Below, in pieces: positions 1 to 6,057 of a stretch of 10,846 nt of DNA. The number at the start of each line of letters is the position of its first letter. Positions within the stretch are counted from its first letter, which is position 1. The stretch covers positions 1 through 10,846 of the forward strand of contig DPSB01000238.1 in assembly GCA_003537495.1 (NCBI GenBank), in the 5' to 3' direction. Below the pieces are notes generated by a model. It was not told the origin of the DNA, searched no databases, and saw nothing but the letters and a program-made list of their open reading frames with translations. The stretch is from Cytophagales bacterium (GTDB taxonomy: Bacteria; Bacteroidota; Bacteroidia; Cytophagales; Cyclobacteriaceae). Position numbers and translations under genes: made by a program.

Positions 1-211
1 GGAGTTTAGTGAAGATGTGCTGGCCGATGATGCTTATTTTCTGCAAGGCGAATTGCAAGAGCGCCACCTCAAAAACAAAGACAAGGCCATGGAAATCTAC
101 CGCGAGTTTTTAAATAAGTTTCCGGGAAGTGTGTTTGCAGCGGAAGCCCGAAAACGCTACCGTACGTTGCGTGGTGATTTTACGGAAGCGGAAGGCTCGC
201 CAAAGTTTTGA
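1..211 (+). CDS. TPR-repeat protein, C-terminal end (5' partial)
   Basis: Only the last 69 or so codons are present; the frame is open to the left edge (first full codon at 2-4), so the gene starts outside the window and the GTG at 17 is not a real start. The visible part has a helical tetratricopeptide pattern: a first helix around ADDAYFLQGELQE, then KAMEIYREFLNKFPGS, where the aromatic, small and proline positions fit a TPR unit, then AAEARKRYRTLRGD. Large TPR proteins of Bacteroidota often end in this way, with a YPGS/FPGS unit followed by an ARKR-LRGD tail. TPR units act as protein-protein scaffolds; no more specific role can be read from the fragment. It ends in TGA at 209-211 and is followed by a strong hairpin terminator. 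Confidence 0.75.
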   Translation, partial: EFSEDVLADDAYFLQGELQERHLKNKDKAMEIYREFLNKFPGSVFAAEARKRYRTLRGDFTEAEGSPKF

Positions 212-245
212 ACAAGCCTTTATGTTAGTTATTCCAACCAGAAAC

Positions 246-285
246 GCATGAGCCGAATAAATTATCTATTAACCTCGGCTCATGC
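246..285 (+). terminator. Hairpin terminator between convergent genes
   Basis: An 11-bp perfect inverted repeat (GCATGAGCCGA at 246-256, TCGGCTCATGC at 275-285) encloses an 18-nt AT-rich loop. On the plus strand the stem is followed by TTTGATTTT, so it should end transcription of the TPR gene. On the minus strand the downstream tract is only GTTTC, so any action on the convergent hydrolase transcript would be weaker. The plus-strand T-tract runs into the stop codon of the hydrolase gene at 293. Confidence 0.85.
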
Positions 286-292
286 TTTGATT

Positions 293-1291
293 TTAATATT
301 GATCCATAAACACGCGCATTGCTTCGATAAACTTTTTGTTTTCAGTTACAAAAGGCTCGTGCCACGATCCGTTGAAGAGTACTAATTCTACAGAGGTTTG
401 AGTTAGCAAATCACGTGTTTCGTATGCAAGCGCAACCGGAACCACACCATCTTTTTCGCCCCAGAAAAGAGCCACAGGAATAGTAATGTTTTGCAAATCA
501 TCGGCCTTTTCAAATACCAAGCCATCAGTTTCAGTAACATTTCCATAATGTTTACCATGTGTAAACTGTGCAAACGTAAGGTTAGGCGAAAAGAAAATGT
601 AATTGCTTACGAAAGAAGCATCGCTGTAAAGCGAAACCGGATTTCCATCCAACCGATACATGTGCCGGTACAATTCTAACCATGGATAACTTAGAATGGA
701 TTCCTGTTCAAGCGGATTTTCAAGCACAAAGTTTTTCGCATCAGCATCATTCAACTCTGTGGCACGGGCCAGCACCCACTCGCGCATGTTATGCAGCCAA
801 CGATAAGAAGAATAGATTCCATTCACCGCCATAAAGCCATTTACTTTTACCTGATTGGCGGGCTTGGCCAGGTATTGCCAACCTAGCTCCACACCAAAGC
901 TGTGTCCCATTAAATAAATGTCAACGTTGGGATATTGTTTGCGCAGTAAATCAATTACCAATTCAGTGTCTTCCAAAAACTGAGTGTAAGTAAGTGTGTT
1001 TACATCGGTAACACCAGAAGAAGAACCGGCAATGCGCTGATCCCAATAGGCTAAACCATAACTGTTCTCCAGTTCTTTAAAGTAGTGTCGGTAACACATG
1101 GCGCAATCGCCAGGGCCACCATGCAAATACAAGATCAGTTTTCCGGAAGCAATATTACCGCGCACCCAAATGGGCATGTCTGCTCCTTTATGGCGCAGGC
1201 GTAAGTCTTGAATTATATTCTGCTCGTCATCGCTGTTACAAGCCGACAGTAAAACAGAAATGAAAAGGAAAGAAAGAACTACAGATTTCAT
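293..1291 (-). CDS. Lipoprotein alpha/beta hydrolase, proline-iminopeptidase-like (S33)
   Basis: A 332-residue secreted hydrolase. Residues 1-18 form a lipoprotein signal with lipobox LSAC and Cys18 as the lipidated residue. The next residues, NSDDE, resemble the acidic lipoprotein export signal known in Bacteroidota, which points to the cell surface. The fold is alpha/beta hydrolase: HGGPGD at 57-62 is the oxyanion-hole motif typical of proline iminopeptidases and relatives, DQR follows at 84-86, and GHSFG at 129-133 gives nucleophile Ser131. Asp281 (GEKDGVVP) and His311 (SWHEPF) complete a credible catalytic triad. Where proline iminopeptidases usually have DQRGSGRS, this protein has DQRIAGSSS, so the substrate may differ. 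The gene lies 12 bp after the 185-residue gene, so the two are probably cotranscribed. Peptidase or esterase activity cannot be told apart from the sequence. Confidence 0.85.
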   Translation of the reverse strand: MKSVVLSFLFISVLLSACNSDDEQNIIQDLRLRHKGADMPIWVRGNIASGKLILYLHGGPGDCAMCYRHYFKELENSYGLAYWDQRIAGSSSGVTDVNTLTYTQFLEDTELVIDLLRKQYPNVDIYLMGHSFGVELGWQYLAKPANQVKVNGFMAVNGIYSSYRWLHNMREWVLARATELNDADAKNFVLENPLEQESILSYPWLELYRHMYRLDGNPVSLYSDASFVSNYIFFSPNLTFAQFTHGKHYGNVTETDGLVFEKADDLQNITIPVALFWGEKDGVVPVALAYETRDLLTQTSVELVLFNGSWHEPFVTENKKFIEAMRVFMDQY

Positions 1292-1303
1292 GTTCAGATA
1301 TTT

Positions 1304-1861
1304 TTAGAATTTTTTAATCACACCGGCTTCAAGCGCAAAGCGCATAAGCGAAGATGAATTGTATGGATATTGCCGCATTACATTTACGCGGTAATACCAC
1401 ATAAAAGGAATCTCACGCCTTACGGATAAATCGCGGCCACCACCCAGGCTTAGGGTTGGTAGAAAAGCGCTTCGGCCAGCCAAAGGAATTTTACGGAAGT
1501 CGGTTCCGGTATATTCATAGGTTTTGCCTGCATAGAAATAACGGAAATAAGCTGGGACAAAAGCTATATCAATTAACCCACCACGCTTGCCGGTTCTTCG
1601 AAAGGTTACTTCAGGCGAAGCAATCAAACCAACTAACTGATGCGGATGGCGAAAAGCTGCGAAACTCCCACCATATAAAAATTCCTTTTTAATGTTGGTA
1701 CCCGATCGCTTCTCTGTTGCCCAGCTCTTAAAGGGTTTGTCGTAAGCGATCTTTAATCCGTAATGTGTAATGGTTTCGCCAAAGTAAGCAGCGCGTAACT
1801 GGTGTTGCCCAAAACTTACAATTGGAAGCAGTGACAGCAGACTAAGAAAAAGAAATTTCAT
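1304..1861 (-). CDS. Hypothetical secreted protein, possible outer-membrane beta-barrel
   Basis: I do not recognise the family. The 185-residue product begins with a clear signal peptide (MKFLFLSLLSLLPIVSFG, likely cut near Gly18/Gln19). The mature part is rich in aromatic and basic residues and in short alternating stretches such as LVGLIASPEVTFRR, IDIAFVPAYFRYFY and FLPTLSLGGG, compatible with amphipathic beta strands. It ends in Phe, as many outer-membrane barrels do. At about 167 mature residues a barrel would have 8 strands. There is no cysteine and no catalytic motif. It sits between the LytTR regulator gene and the lipoprotein hydrolase gene, only 12 bp before the latter, and a spaced direct repeat lies about 75-107 bp upstream of its ATG. 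Translation probably starts at the ATG at 1861; no Shine-Dalgarno sequence is visible, as is normal in this phylum. Confidence 0.7.
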   Translation of the reverse strand: MKFLFLSLLSLLPIVSFGQHQLRAAYFGETITHYGLKIAYDKPFKSWATEKRSGTNIKKEFLYGGSFAAFRHPHQLVGLIASPEVTFRRTGKRGGLIDIAFVPAYFRYFYAGKTYEYTGTDFRKIPLAGRSAFLPTLSLGGGRDLSVRREIPFMWYYRVNVMRQYPYNSSSLMRFALEAGVIKKF

Positions 1862-1934
1862 GCAAAGGATTTTTAATGCATGCCTTTACGGAAACTGTTG
1901 CGGGAGTGTTGGGCGCTTAGGGTGCAATTCAAGT

Positions 1935-1968
1935 TGAAATCAGGAGATTTACTTCTGAAGTCAGGCGA
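1935..1968 (-). repeat. Spaced 13-bp direct repeat, candidate LytTR operator
   Basis: TGAAATCAGGAGA (1935-1947) and TGAAGTCAGGCGA (1956-1968) match at 11 of 13 positions, and their starts are exactly 21 bp apart, two helical turns. They lie in the 127-bp gap between the LytTR regulator gene and the 185-residue gene, about 75-107 bp upstream of the latter's start. LytTR proteins such as AgrA and ComE bind pairs of roughly 9-bp direct repeats at about this period. That the neighbouring LytTR protein binds here is inference. A perfect dyad (ACTTC-T-GAAGT, 1951-1961) overlaps the second copy. Confidence 0.45.
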
Positions 1969-1988
1969 AACAAAAGCGAAATTAAAGC

Positions 1989-2780
1989 CTATTGCGCCAA
2001 CCAGCTTCGGAATTCCGCTGCACGTTTCTGACTTATACTGATAGGTTCGTCTGGCTTGATGGACAGATGTAAGGTTAGCTTGCCTGAGCGATCGGTTGTA
2101 AAATGACCGCAGGCGGCACGATGAACAAGCATCTGTCTGTTGGCCCGGAAAAAATCACGCGAAGAAACCATTGCTTCAAGTTCTTCCAGGTGATTAGGCG
2201 AAATGTATTGTTGTAAATCGAAAGTAGTAATCAGATAATGATCGCCTTCTTTGGAAAAAGTAGCAATAGTTCGGATGGATAGTGGCACGGTTCGGTTGCC
2301 CTGGCTAGCCAGAAGGGTAGAAGGAAACGACTGGCTTTTAACAGGGTTCTCAACAACCCAGAGACTAAATACAATCAACACAAGGTTGATCATTAAGATG
2401 ACCACAATACTGATCGGAAATTCATAAACAAAAAATGATGTCGTGCGAATATCCTGATTGAGGATAAAAGACATGTAGGCAAACGTTAACAGGAAGGAGA
2501 GAAATACCGGTATAAAAACACCAAACCCGGCTTGCCATAATAATCTCTTGGCCGGCACCTTGCGCAAAGGCAACTTGTTATCCAGGTTGGTGTGTACCAG
2601 AAGACAATAGAAAAGAATAACAAAACTGATTGCGGAAATAAAAGCGAGATCAACGTAATACCACGGTTGTGTAATAAGATCCGTAAATGTTTCGGGGTGG
2701 CCCAGCGACACAAAGAAGTGAGCCAACCCCACGGCAGCGGGCAGCAATACAACAACTTGTTTTACCGAAGGCGAATGCAT
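1989..2780 (-). CDS. Membrane-bound LytTR-family transcriptional regulator
   Basis: A 263-residue regulator with four predicted membrane helices (roughly residues 8-26, 41-62, 78-106 and 114-140) followed by a LytTR DNA-binding domain from about residue 168 to the end. The LytTR part is recognisable from IATFSKEGDHYLITT, the recognition-helix segment FFRANRQMLVHRAA at about 210-223, and a closing KRAAEFRSWL. It has no receiver domain and no paired histidine kinase in view, so it probably acts as a one-component regulator that senses something at or in the membrane. I chose the ATG at 2780. The frame stays open to GTG codons at 2819, 2822 and 2825, which would add up to 15 residues, but these lie against the divergent oxygenase promoter, and a promoter-like TATCTTTG sits just before the ATG. 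Likely targets are the two genes downstream and perhaps the divergent oxygenase gene. Confidence 0.85.
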   Translation of the reverse strand: MHSPSVKQVVVLLPAAVGLAHFFVSLGHPETFTDLITQPWYYVDLAFISAISFVILFYCLLVHTNLDNKLPLRKVPAKRLLWQAGFGVFIPVFLSFLLTFAYMSFILNQDIRTTSFFVYEFPISIVVILMINLVLIVFSLWVVENPVKSQSFPSTLLASQGNRTVPLSIRTIATFSKEGDHYLITTFDLQQYISPNHLEELEAMVSSRDFFRANRQMLVHRAACGHFTTDRSGKLTLHLSIKPDEPISISQKRAAEFRSWLAQ

Positions 2781-2789
2781 GGCAAATGC

Positions 2790-2797
2790 CAAAGATA
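2790..2797 (-). promoter_or_regulatory. Candidate -7 box for the LytTR gene
   Basis: On the minus strand 2797-2790 reads TATCTTTG, a perfect match to the Bacteroidota -7 consensus TAnnTTTG, ending 9 nt before the ATG at 2780. No good -33 TTTG box lies at the usual distance; the nearest, at 2828-2825, is 27 bp away. If real, the mRNA leader would be only a few nucleotides long. The match is short and could be chance. Confidence 0.3.
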
Positions 2798-2842
2798 ACA
2801 AGGTGTTTAAGAACCGCACCACCACAAATCCAGAACATTTAC

Positions 2843-2850
2843 TAAGTTTG
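2843..2850 (+). promoter_or_regulatory. Candidate -7 box for the Rieske oxygenase gene
   Basis: TAAGTTTG matches the Bacteroidota -7 consensus TAnnTTTG exactly and ends 10 nt before the ATG at 2861. I see no convincing -33 TTTG/TTG upstream at 17-23 bp, so expression may need an activator. The divergent LytTR protein is an obvious candidate, but that is inference. Confidence 0.35.
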
Positions 2851-2860
2851 ATTATCTAAC

Positions 2861-4060
2861 ATGAATAATCTTCAGCAACTTATTGATGAACACCATGCCG
2901 GTTACAGCCTGGCAAAACCGTTTTATCTCGATAAGTATATTTACGAGGCTGAATGGCAATACATCTGGAAAAAATATTGGCTCTTTGCCGGAACTACCGC
3001 AGCCATTCCAAAGCCGGGCGATTATTTTGTTTATCAACTCAGAAACGAATCGGTCATTATTATTCGTGGCGATAAAGGCGAAGTGTTTGCACACCACAAC
3101 TCCTGCCGGCATCGGGGTTCGTTAATTTGTTTGGAGCAGTCGGGCCATGCGGCAAAACTCATGTGCCCGTATCACCAATGGGTGTATAATAAAGATGGCT
3201 CGCTGCACAAAGCGCGCCTGATGCCCGATGATTTTGATTTGAACCAACACGGTCTTAAACCAGTAGCGGTTGAAGTAGTGGAAGGTTTGATTTTTATTTC
3301 GCTTAACGATTCGCCACCCGCGTTTGAACCCGTACGCAAAGACTTTGCGCCATTTCTTAAACCTTTTAAGATTAGCGAAGCAAAGGTGGCATTTCAAAAA
3401 CGATATGTATTACGTACTAATTGGAAACTGATAGCTGAAAACTTTCGGGAGTGCTATCATTGCGGTCCGGCACACCCGGAGTATTGTAGTGCGGTAGTCG
3501 GTGCCAATCTGCGCGAGTCGGCCGAGGATGAATTGAAAATCAAACAACAACTTTGGAAAGACAAAAGCCTTGCAACAGATACTGTAAATTTTGTGGATGA
3601 CTCATTTCATTTTGCTATTCGATACCCATTACGATCCGGCATAACAACTTATAGCTTAGATGGCAAAGCAGTGAGCAAGCCCATGGGCGATCATCAAGAG
3701 TATGATGCCGGTGTAGTTGGCTTAGTGTGTTATCCAAACTTTTGGATGGATGCGGTGAGTGATTATATCTGGACCATGCGACTTACTGCAACTGGCCCCG
3801 ATGAAACGGTTCTTGATCTGGCCTGGTTGGTAGATGGCCATGCAGTAGAAGGAAAAGATTATGATGTGAATCGTTTGGTTGAGTTCTGGAAAATAACCGG
3901 AGAACAAGATTGGCAACTGTGCGAAAATAATTTTAAAGGAATTGAAACCAGTGGCTATGAACCTGGCCCATACGCTCCGGCTGAAATGGATGTGGCAAAA
4001 TTTATTGAGTGGTACCTCGGCCGAATGACTGCAGGAATTCAGGAAATAGTTTTGGGTTGA
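2861..4060 (+). CDS. Rieske non-heme iron oxygenase alpha subunit, GbcA/quaternary-amine-like
   Basis: A 399-residue oxygenase with the usual two domains. The N-terminal Rieske domain (about 40-145) carries Cys82-x-His84 and Cys102-x2-His105, the ligands of the [2Fe-2S] cluster, 17 residues apart. The C-terminal catalytic domain holds ENFRECYHCGPAHP at 193-206, giving His200 and His205 as iron ligands, with Asp350 (EQDWQLCE) as the probable third. The bridging residue is Glu197, not the Asp of naphthalene-type dioxygenases. A glutamate here, with the closing GYEPGPYAP, is typical of enzymes acting on quaternary amines (glycine-betaine monooxygenase GbcA, carnitine CntA, stachydrine demethylase). 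Such enzymes hydroxylate an N-methyl group, releasing formaldehyde, and need a flavin/ferredoxin reductase that is not encoded here. The exact substrate is uncertain. The gene is divergent from the LytTR regulator gene, and its 3' end overlaps that of the MFS gene. Confidence 0.88.
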   Translation: MNNLQQLIDEHHAGYSLAKPFYLDKYIYEAEWQYIWKKYWLFAGTTAAIPKPGDYFVYQLRNESVIIIRGDKGEVFAHHNSCRHRGSLICLEQSGHAAKLMCPYHQWVYNKDGSLHKARLMPDDFDLNQHGLKPVAVEVVEGLIFISLNDSPPAFEPVRKDFAPFLKPFKISEAKVAFQKRYVLRTNWKLIAENFRECYHCGPAHPEYCSAVVGANLRESAEDELKIKQQLWKDKSLATDTVNFVDDSFHFAIRYPLRSGITTYSLDGKAVSKPMGDHQEYDAGVVGLVCYPNFWMDAVSDYIWTMRLTATGPDETVLDLAWLVDGHAVEGKDYDVNRLVEFWKITGEQDWQLCENNFKGIETSGYEPGPYAPAEMDVAKFIEWYLGRMTAGIQEIVLG

Positions 4061-5196
4061 AAGCGAATAAACACGCTACATAAGATAGCCACAACCAACA
4101 CCAAAAATCCATTGAGCATAAAAATCCTACCAATGGAAATCTGTTGATCGTATAGCCAACCCGTCCAGAAGTTTCCAACAATTTGTCCGGCACCGAAGTA
4201 AACTGCATATAAAACGGATTGGCCAGTAGCACGCCACTGTTGCGGAACAAGACCGTTTACACTTTCAACACACACTACCCAAAACAACGACCACGAAATA
4301 CCGTGCAGCAATTCAATGGCAATTGCCCAATGCGGTTCGTTAACCCAACTATATAAAAACAAGCGAAGTGTGGTTGCGGCAAGCGTTACAAGTAGTGTAG
4401 TCTTAATACCGAGGCGCTGAATAATAATTGCAGAAAAGAAAAACAACGGTAACTCGCACAAGCCCTGAAACGAAAGTCCATAACCAACCAGCGTAGCGCT
4501 TGCCCCAATTTCTTTCATGTAGATAGAGTAAAAGTTCCAGATGGTGGTGGCACCAATTGAAACCAATAAAACTGCCGTGAGCAAATACAAAAGCATCTTG
4601 TTTTTCAATACTGCCTTTAGGTTTTGTTTTTCTGGAATGGCGGATTTGGCCTCAACACGAAAATCATTCAGCGAAAGCGAAATGAAGAATGCCAGCAACA
4701 AACTGAGTGACGATGCAACAAAAATTACATTGGTATTGATAGACGTTATAAGATAACCAACAATAATTCCGGTAACGGCCCAACCAGCAGCACCGGCCAA
4801 CCGCAGACTTCCATAGTTAAGATTGGGTTGCTCCTGAACCAAGCCCAACGTTACACTATCCAGCAGGGGTTGCAATGCGTTGTAGAATACCGACATGGCT
4901 ACGGTAGCTCCAATCAGGAAAAAGAACTTTCCATTAAAAAGAAAGAGTAAAAAACTAATGGCGGCAAAAAGCGTGGAAGCAATCAGACATTTACGAATAC
5001 CGATTTTATCGGCCAACACTCCATACCACGGTTGTATCAGCAACATCATAACCGGTGTTGAACTAAGCACCAGACTTATTTCTATTCCACTTAATCCCTG
5101 AGCGTTGAGGTGGTCGGCAAAGATAGGCAGCCACGAAGCCGTGCATGAGAACACGAGAAAGTAAAGTGCGCGAACTTTGTTGGCTTGTGAAAGCAT
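4039..5196 (-). CDS. MFS transporter, MFS_1-like/HcaT-type
   Basis: A 385-residue inner-membrane permease of the major facilitator superfamily, the usual length for a 12-helix carrier. Hydrophobic helices run throughout. The loop between helices 2 and 3 carries the family signature GVLADKIGIRK at 59-69. The segments PLLDSVTL (110-117) and YGSLRLAGAAGWA (128-140) resemble the PLxD and YGxxRLxGxxG motifs of the HcaT (phenylpropionate permease)/nucleoside symporter branch. The substrate cannot be read from the sequence. The gene is convergent with the Rieske oxygenase gene and their 3' ends overlap by 22 bp, leaving no room for a terminator between them. The neighbourhood allows, but does not prove, a role in supplying that oxygenase. 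It starts at the ATG at 5196, divergent from the methyltransferase gene. Confidence 0.85.
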   Translation of the reverse strand: MLSQANKVRALYFLVFSCTASWLPIFADHLNAQGLSGIEISLVLSSTPVMMLLIQPWYGVLADKIGIRKCLIASTLFAAISFLLFLFNGKFFFLIGATVAMSVFYNALQPLLDSVTLGLVQEQPNLNYGSLRLAGAAGWAVTGIIVGYLITSINTNVIFVASSLSLLLAFFISLSLNDFRVEAKSAIPEKQNLKAVLKNKMLLYLLTAVLLVSIGATTIWNFYSIYMKEIGASATLVGYGLSFQGLCELPLFFFSAIIIQRLGIKTTLLVTLAATTLRLFLYSWVNEPHWAIAIELLHGISWSLFWVVCVESVNGLVPQQWRATGQSVLYAVYFGAGQIVGNFWTGWLYDQQISIGRIFMLNGFLVLVVAILCSVFIRFQPKTIS

Positions 5197-5299
5197 GAGT
5201 CTTGAAAGCTAATGATAAACTTCCGATTGATAGGAAGCGAGAGCCTCCACAACTATAATTTTCTTAAGTACCTATCGTTTTTAAGGCCAAACCCCACCC
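5197..5299. promoter_or_regulatory. Divergent promoter region, MFS transporter / methyltransferase
   Basis: This 103-bp gap must hold the start signals for both divergent genes. Two near-matches (7 of 8) to TAnnTTTG are present: TAATTTTC at 5256-5263 on the plus strand and TAGCTTTC at 5211-5204 on the minus strand. Neither has a clear -33 partner. A short dyad, CTTCC-N8-GGAAG (5220-5237), could be an operator. All of these elements are weak; only the divergent arrangement is certain. Confidence 0.4.
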
Positions 5300-5953
5300 A
5301 TGAAAAAAATTGTTTACATCCTGTTTCTTATTGGTGTGGGCTGCGCGCCCTATGCCAATGGACCGGTATTTAAAATTTCAGATGCAAAAAGCACATTTGG
5401 TCCGATACTGGAATTTATGGAAGCAAAACCCGGCATGCACATAGCCGATGTGGGCGCAGGTTCTGGTGCACTTTCGGTAATTATGGCTACACAATTGGAT
5501 AGCTGCACGGTTTACATTCAGGATATAGATAAGAAAATACTTGAACAGGAAAATGTAAGCAAGATGATAAAGCATTACTCTAAAAAACTGGGTTACGATT
5601 TGGGTACCCGAAACAATTTTAAGATTGTGCATGGAGAATTAACACAATCGTTACTGCCCGACAACACTTTCGATTTAATTTATTCCAACGCTACGGTTCA
5701 TGCCTTTGATCAACCGGATTTGATGTTAACAGATCTACGCAAAAAACTGAAAACAACAGGTCGCATTTTTATTCGCGATAGCTTCTATGGCGATAATGGC
5801 GAAGGTAAATTTTGCTCAGACGAAAAGTGTGGCAAAAGACTTTATACCATACCGGAGTTTCTTACGATGATGAAAAAAAACGGCTTTGCATTGGTGAAGC
5901 AATCAGACAATATGAGCGGTTATCCTGTTTTTGGGTTTTTACGTAAGGAATAA
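5300..5953 (+). CDS. Class I SAM-dependent methyltransferase with export (lipoprotein-like) signal
   Basis: A 217-residue protein with a Rossmann-type methyltransferase core. Motif I is ADVGAGSGALS at 49-59, the SAM-binding glycine loop. The acidic residue after strand 2 is Asp75 or Asp77 (QDIDKK). The motif IV region is FDLIYSNATVHAF at 124-136, followed by GRIFIRDSF. A CSDEKC pair lies near the C-terminus. Ahead of the core is MKKIVYILFLIGVGC, a lysine-rich start, a short hydrophobic run and a possible lipobox ending at Cys15. That suggests export, which is odd for an enzyme whose cofactor is cytoplasmic. The alternative is a start at a later ATG (Met40 or Met46), but that would cut the helix before motif I and leave 117 or more bases of unexplained open frame. 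The methyl acceptor is unknown. The gene has no cotranscribed neighbour. Confidence 0.8.
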   Translation: MKKIVYILFLIGVGCAPYANGPVFKISDAKSTFGPILEFMEAKPGMHIADVGAGSGALSVIMATQLDSCTVYIQDIDKKILEQENVSKMIKHYSKKLGYDLGTRNNFKIVHGELTQSLLPDNTFDLIYSNATVHAFDQPDLMLTDLRKKLKTTGRIFIRDSFYGDNGEGKFCSDEKCGKRLYTIPEFLTMMKKNGFALVKQSDNMSGYPVFGFLRKE

Positions 5954-6057
5954 TTTGAGAACGGATGTCAATCGCGATCTACTGGACTTTTTAAAGCTCT
6001 TAATTCAGCCGCCTCTGTTTTAGAGAAAAGGGAGGTTCGAGTGCAATTATTTGTCCA

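Noticed and set aside
1965..1981. GCGAAA-N5-GCGAAA repeat next to the 21-bp repeat
   Set aside because: Six-base copies at an 11-bp spacing in AT-rich DNA are weak, and the stronger 13-bp repeat explains the region better.
2781..2825. Longer form of the LytTR gene starting at GTG 2825
   Set aside because: The extra 15 codons start with three GTG codons pressed against the divergent gene, cover a promoter-like TATCTTTG, and are not needed for the first membrane helix. Not excluded, only less likely.
5229..5276. GATAGG/CCTATC inverted repeat in the MFS-methyltransferase gap
   Set aside because: A 6-bp stem with a loop of more than 30 bases is easily chance and has no supporting context.
5954..6057. 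Terminator between the convergent methyltransferase and NTR-like genes
   Set aside because: I found only a 4-bp CTCT/AGAG stem (6013-6025) and an alternative 5-bp pairing with GGAGG (6031-6035), neither with a proper T-tract. The palindrome ATCGCGAT (5971-5978) is too short to call. A terminator is expected here but not visible.
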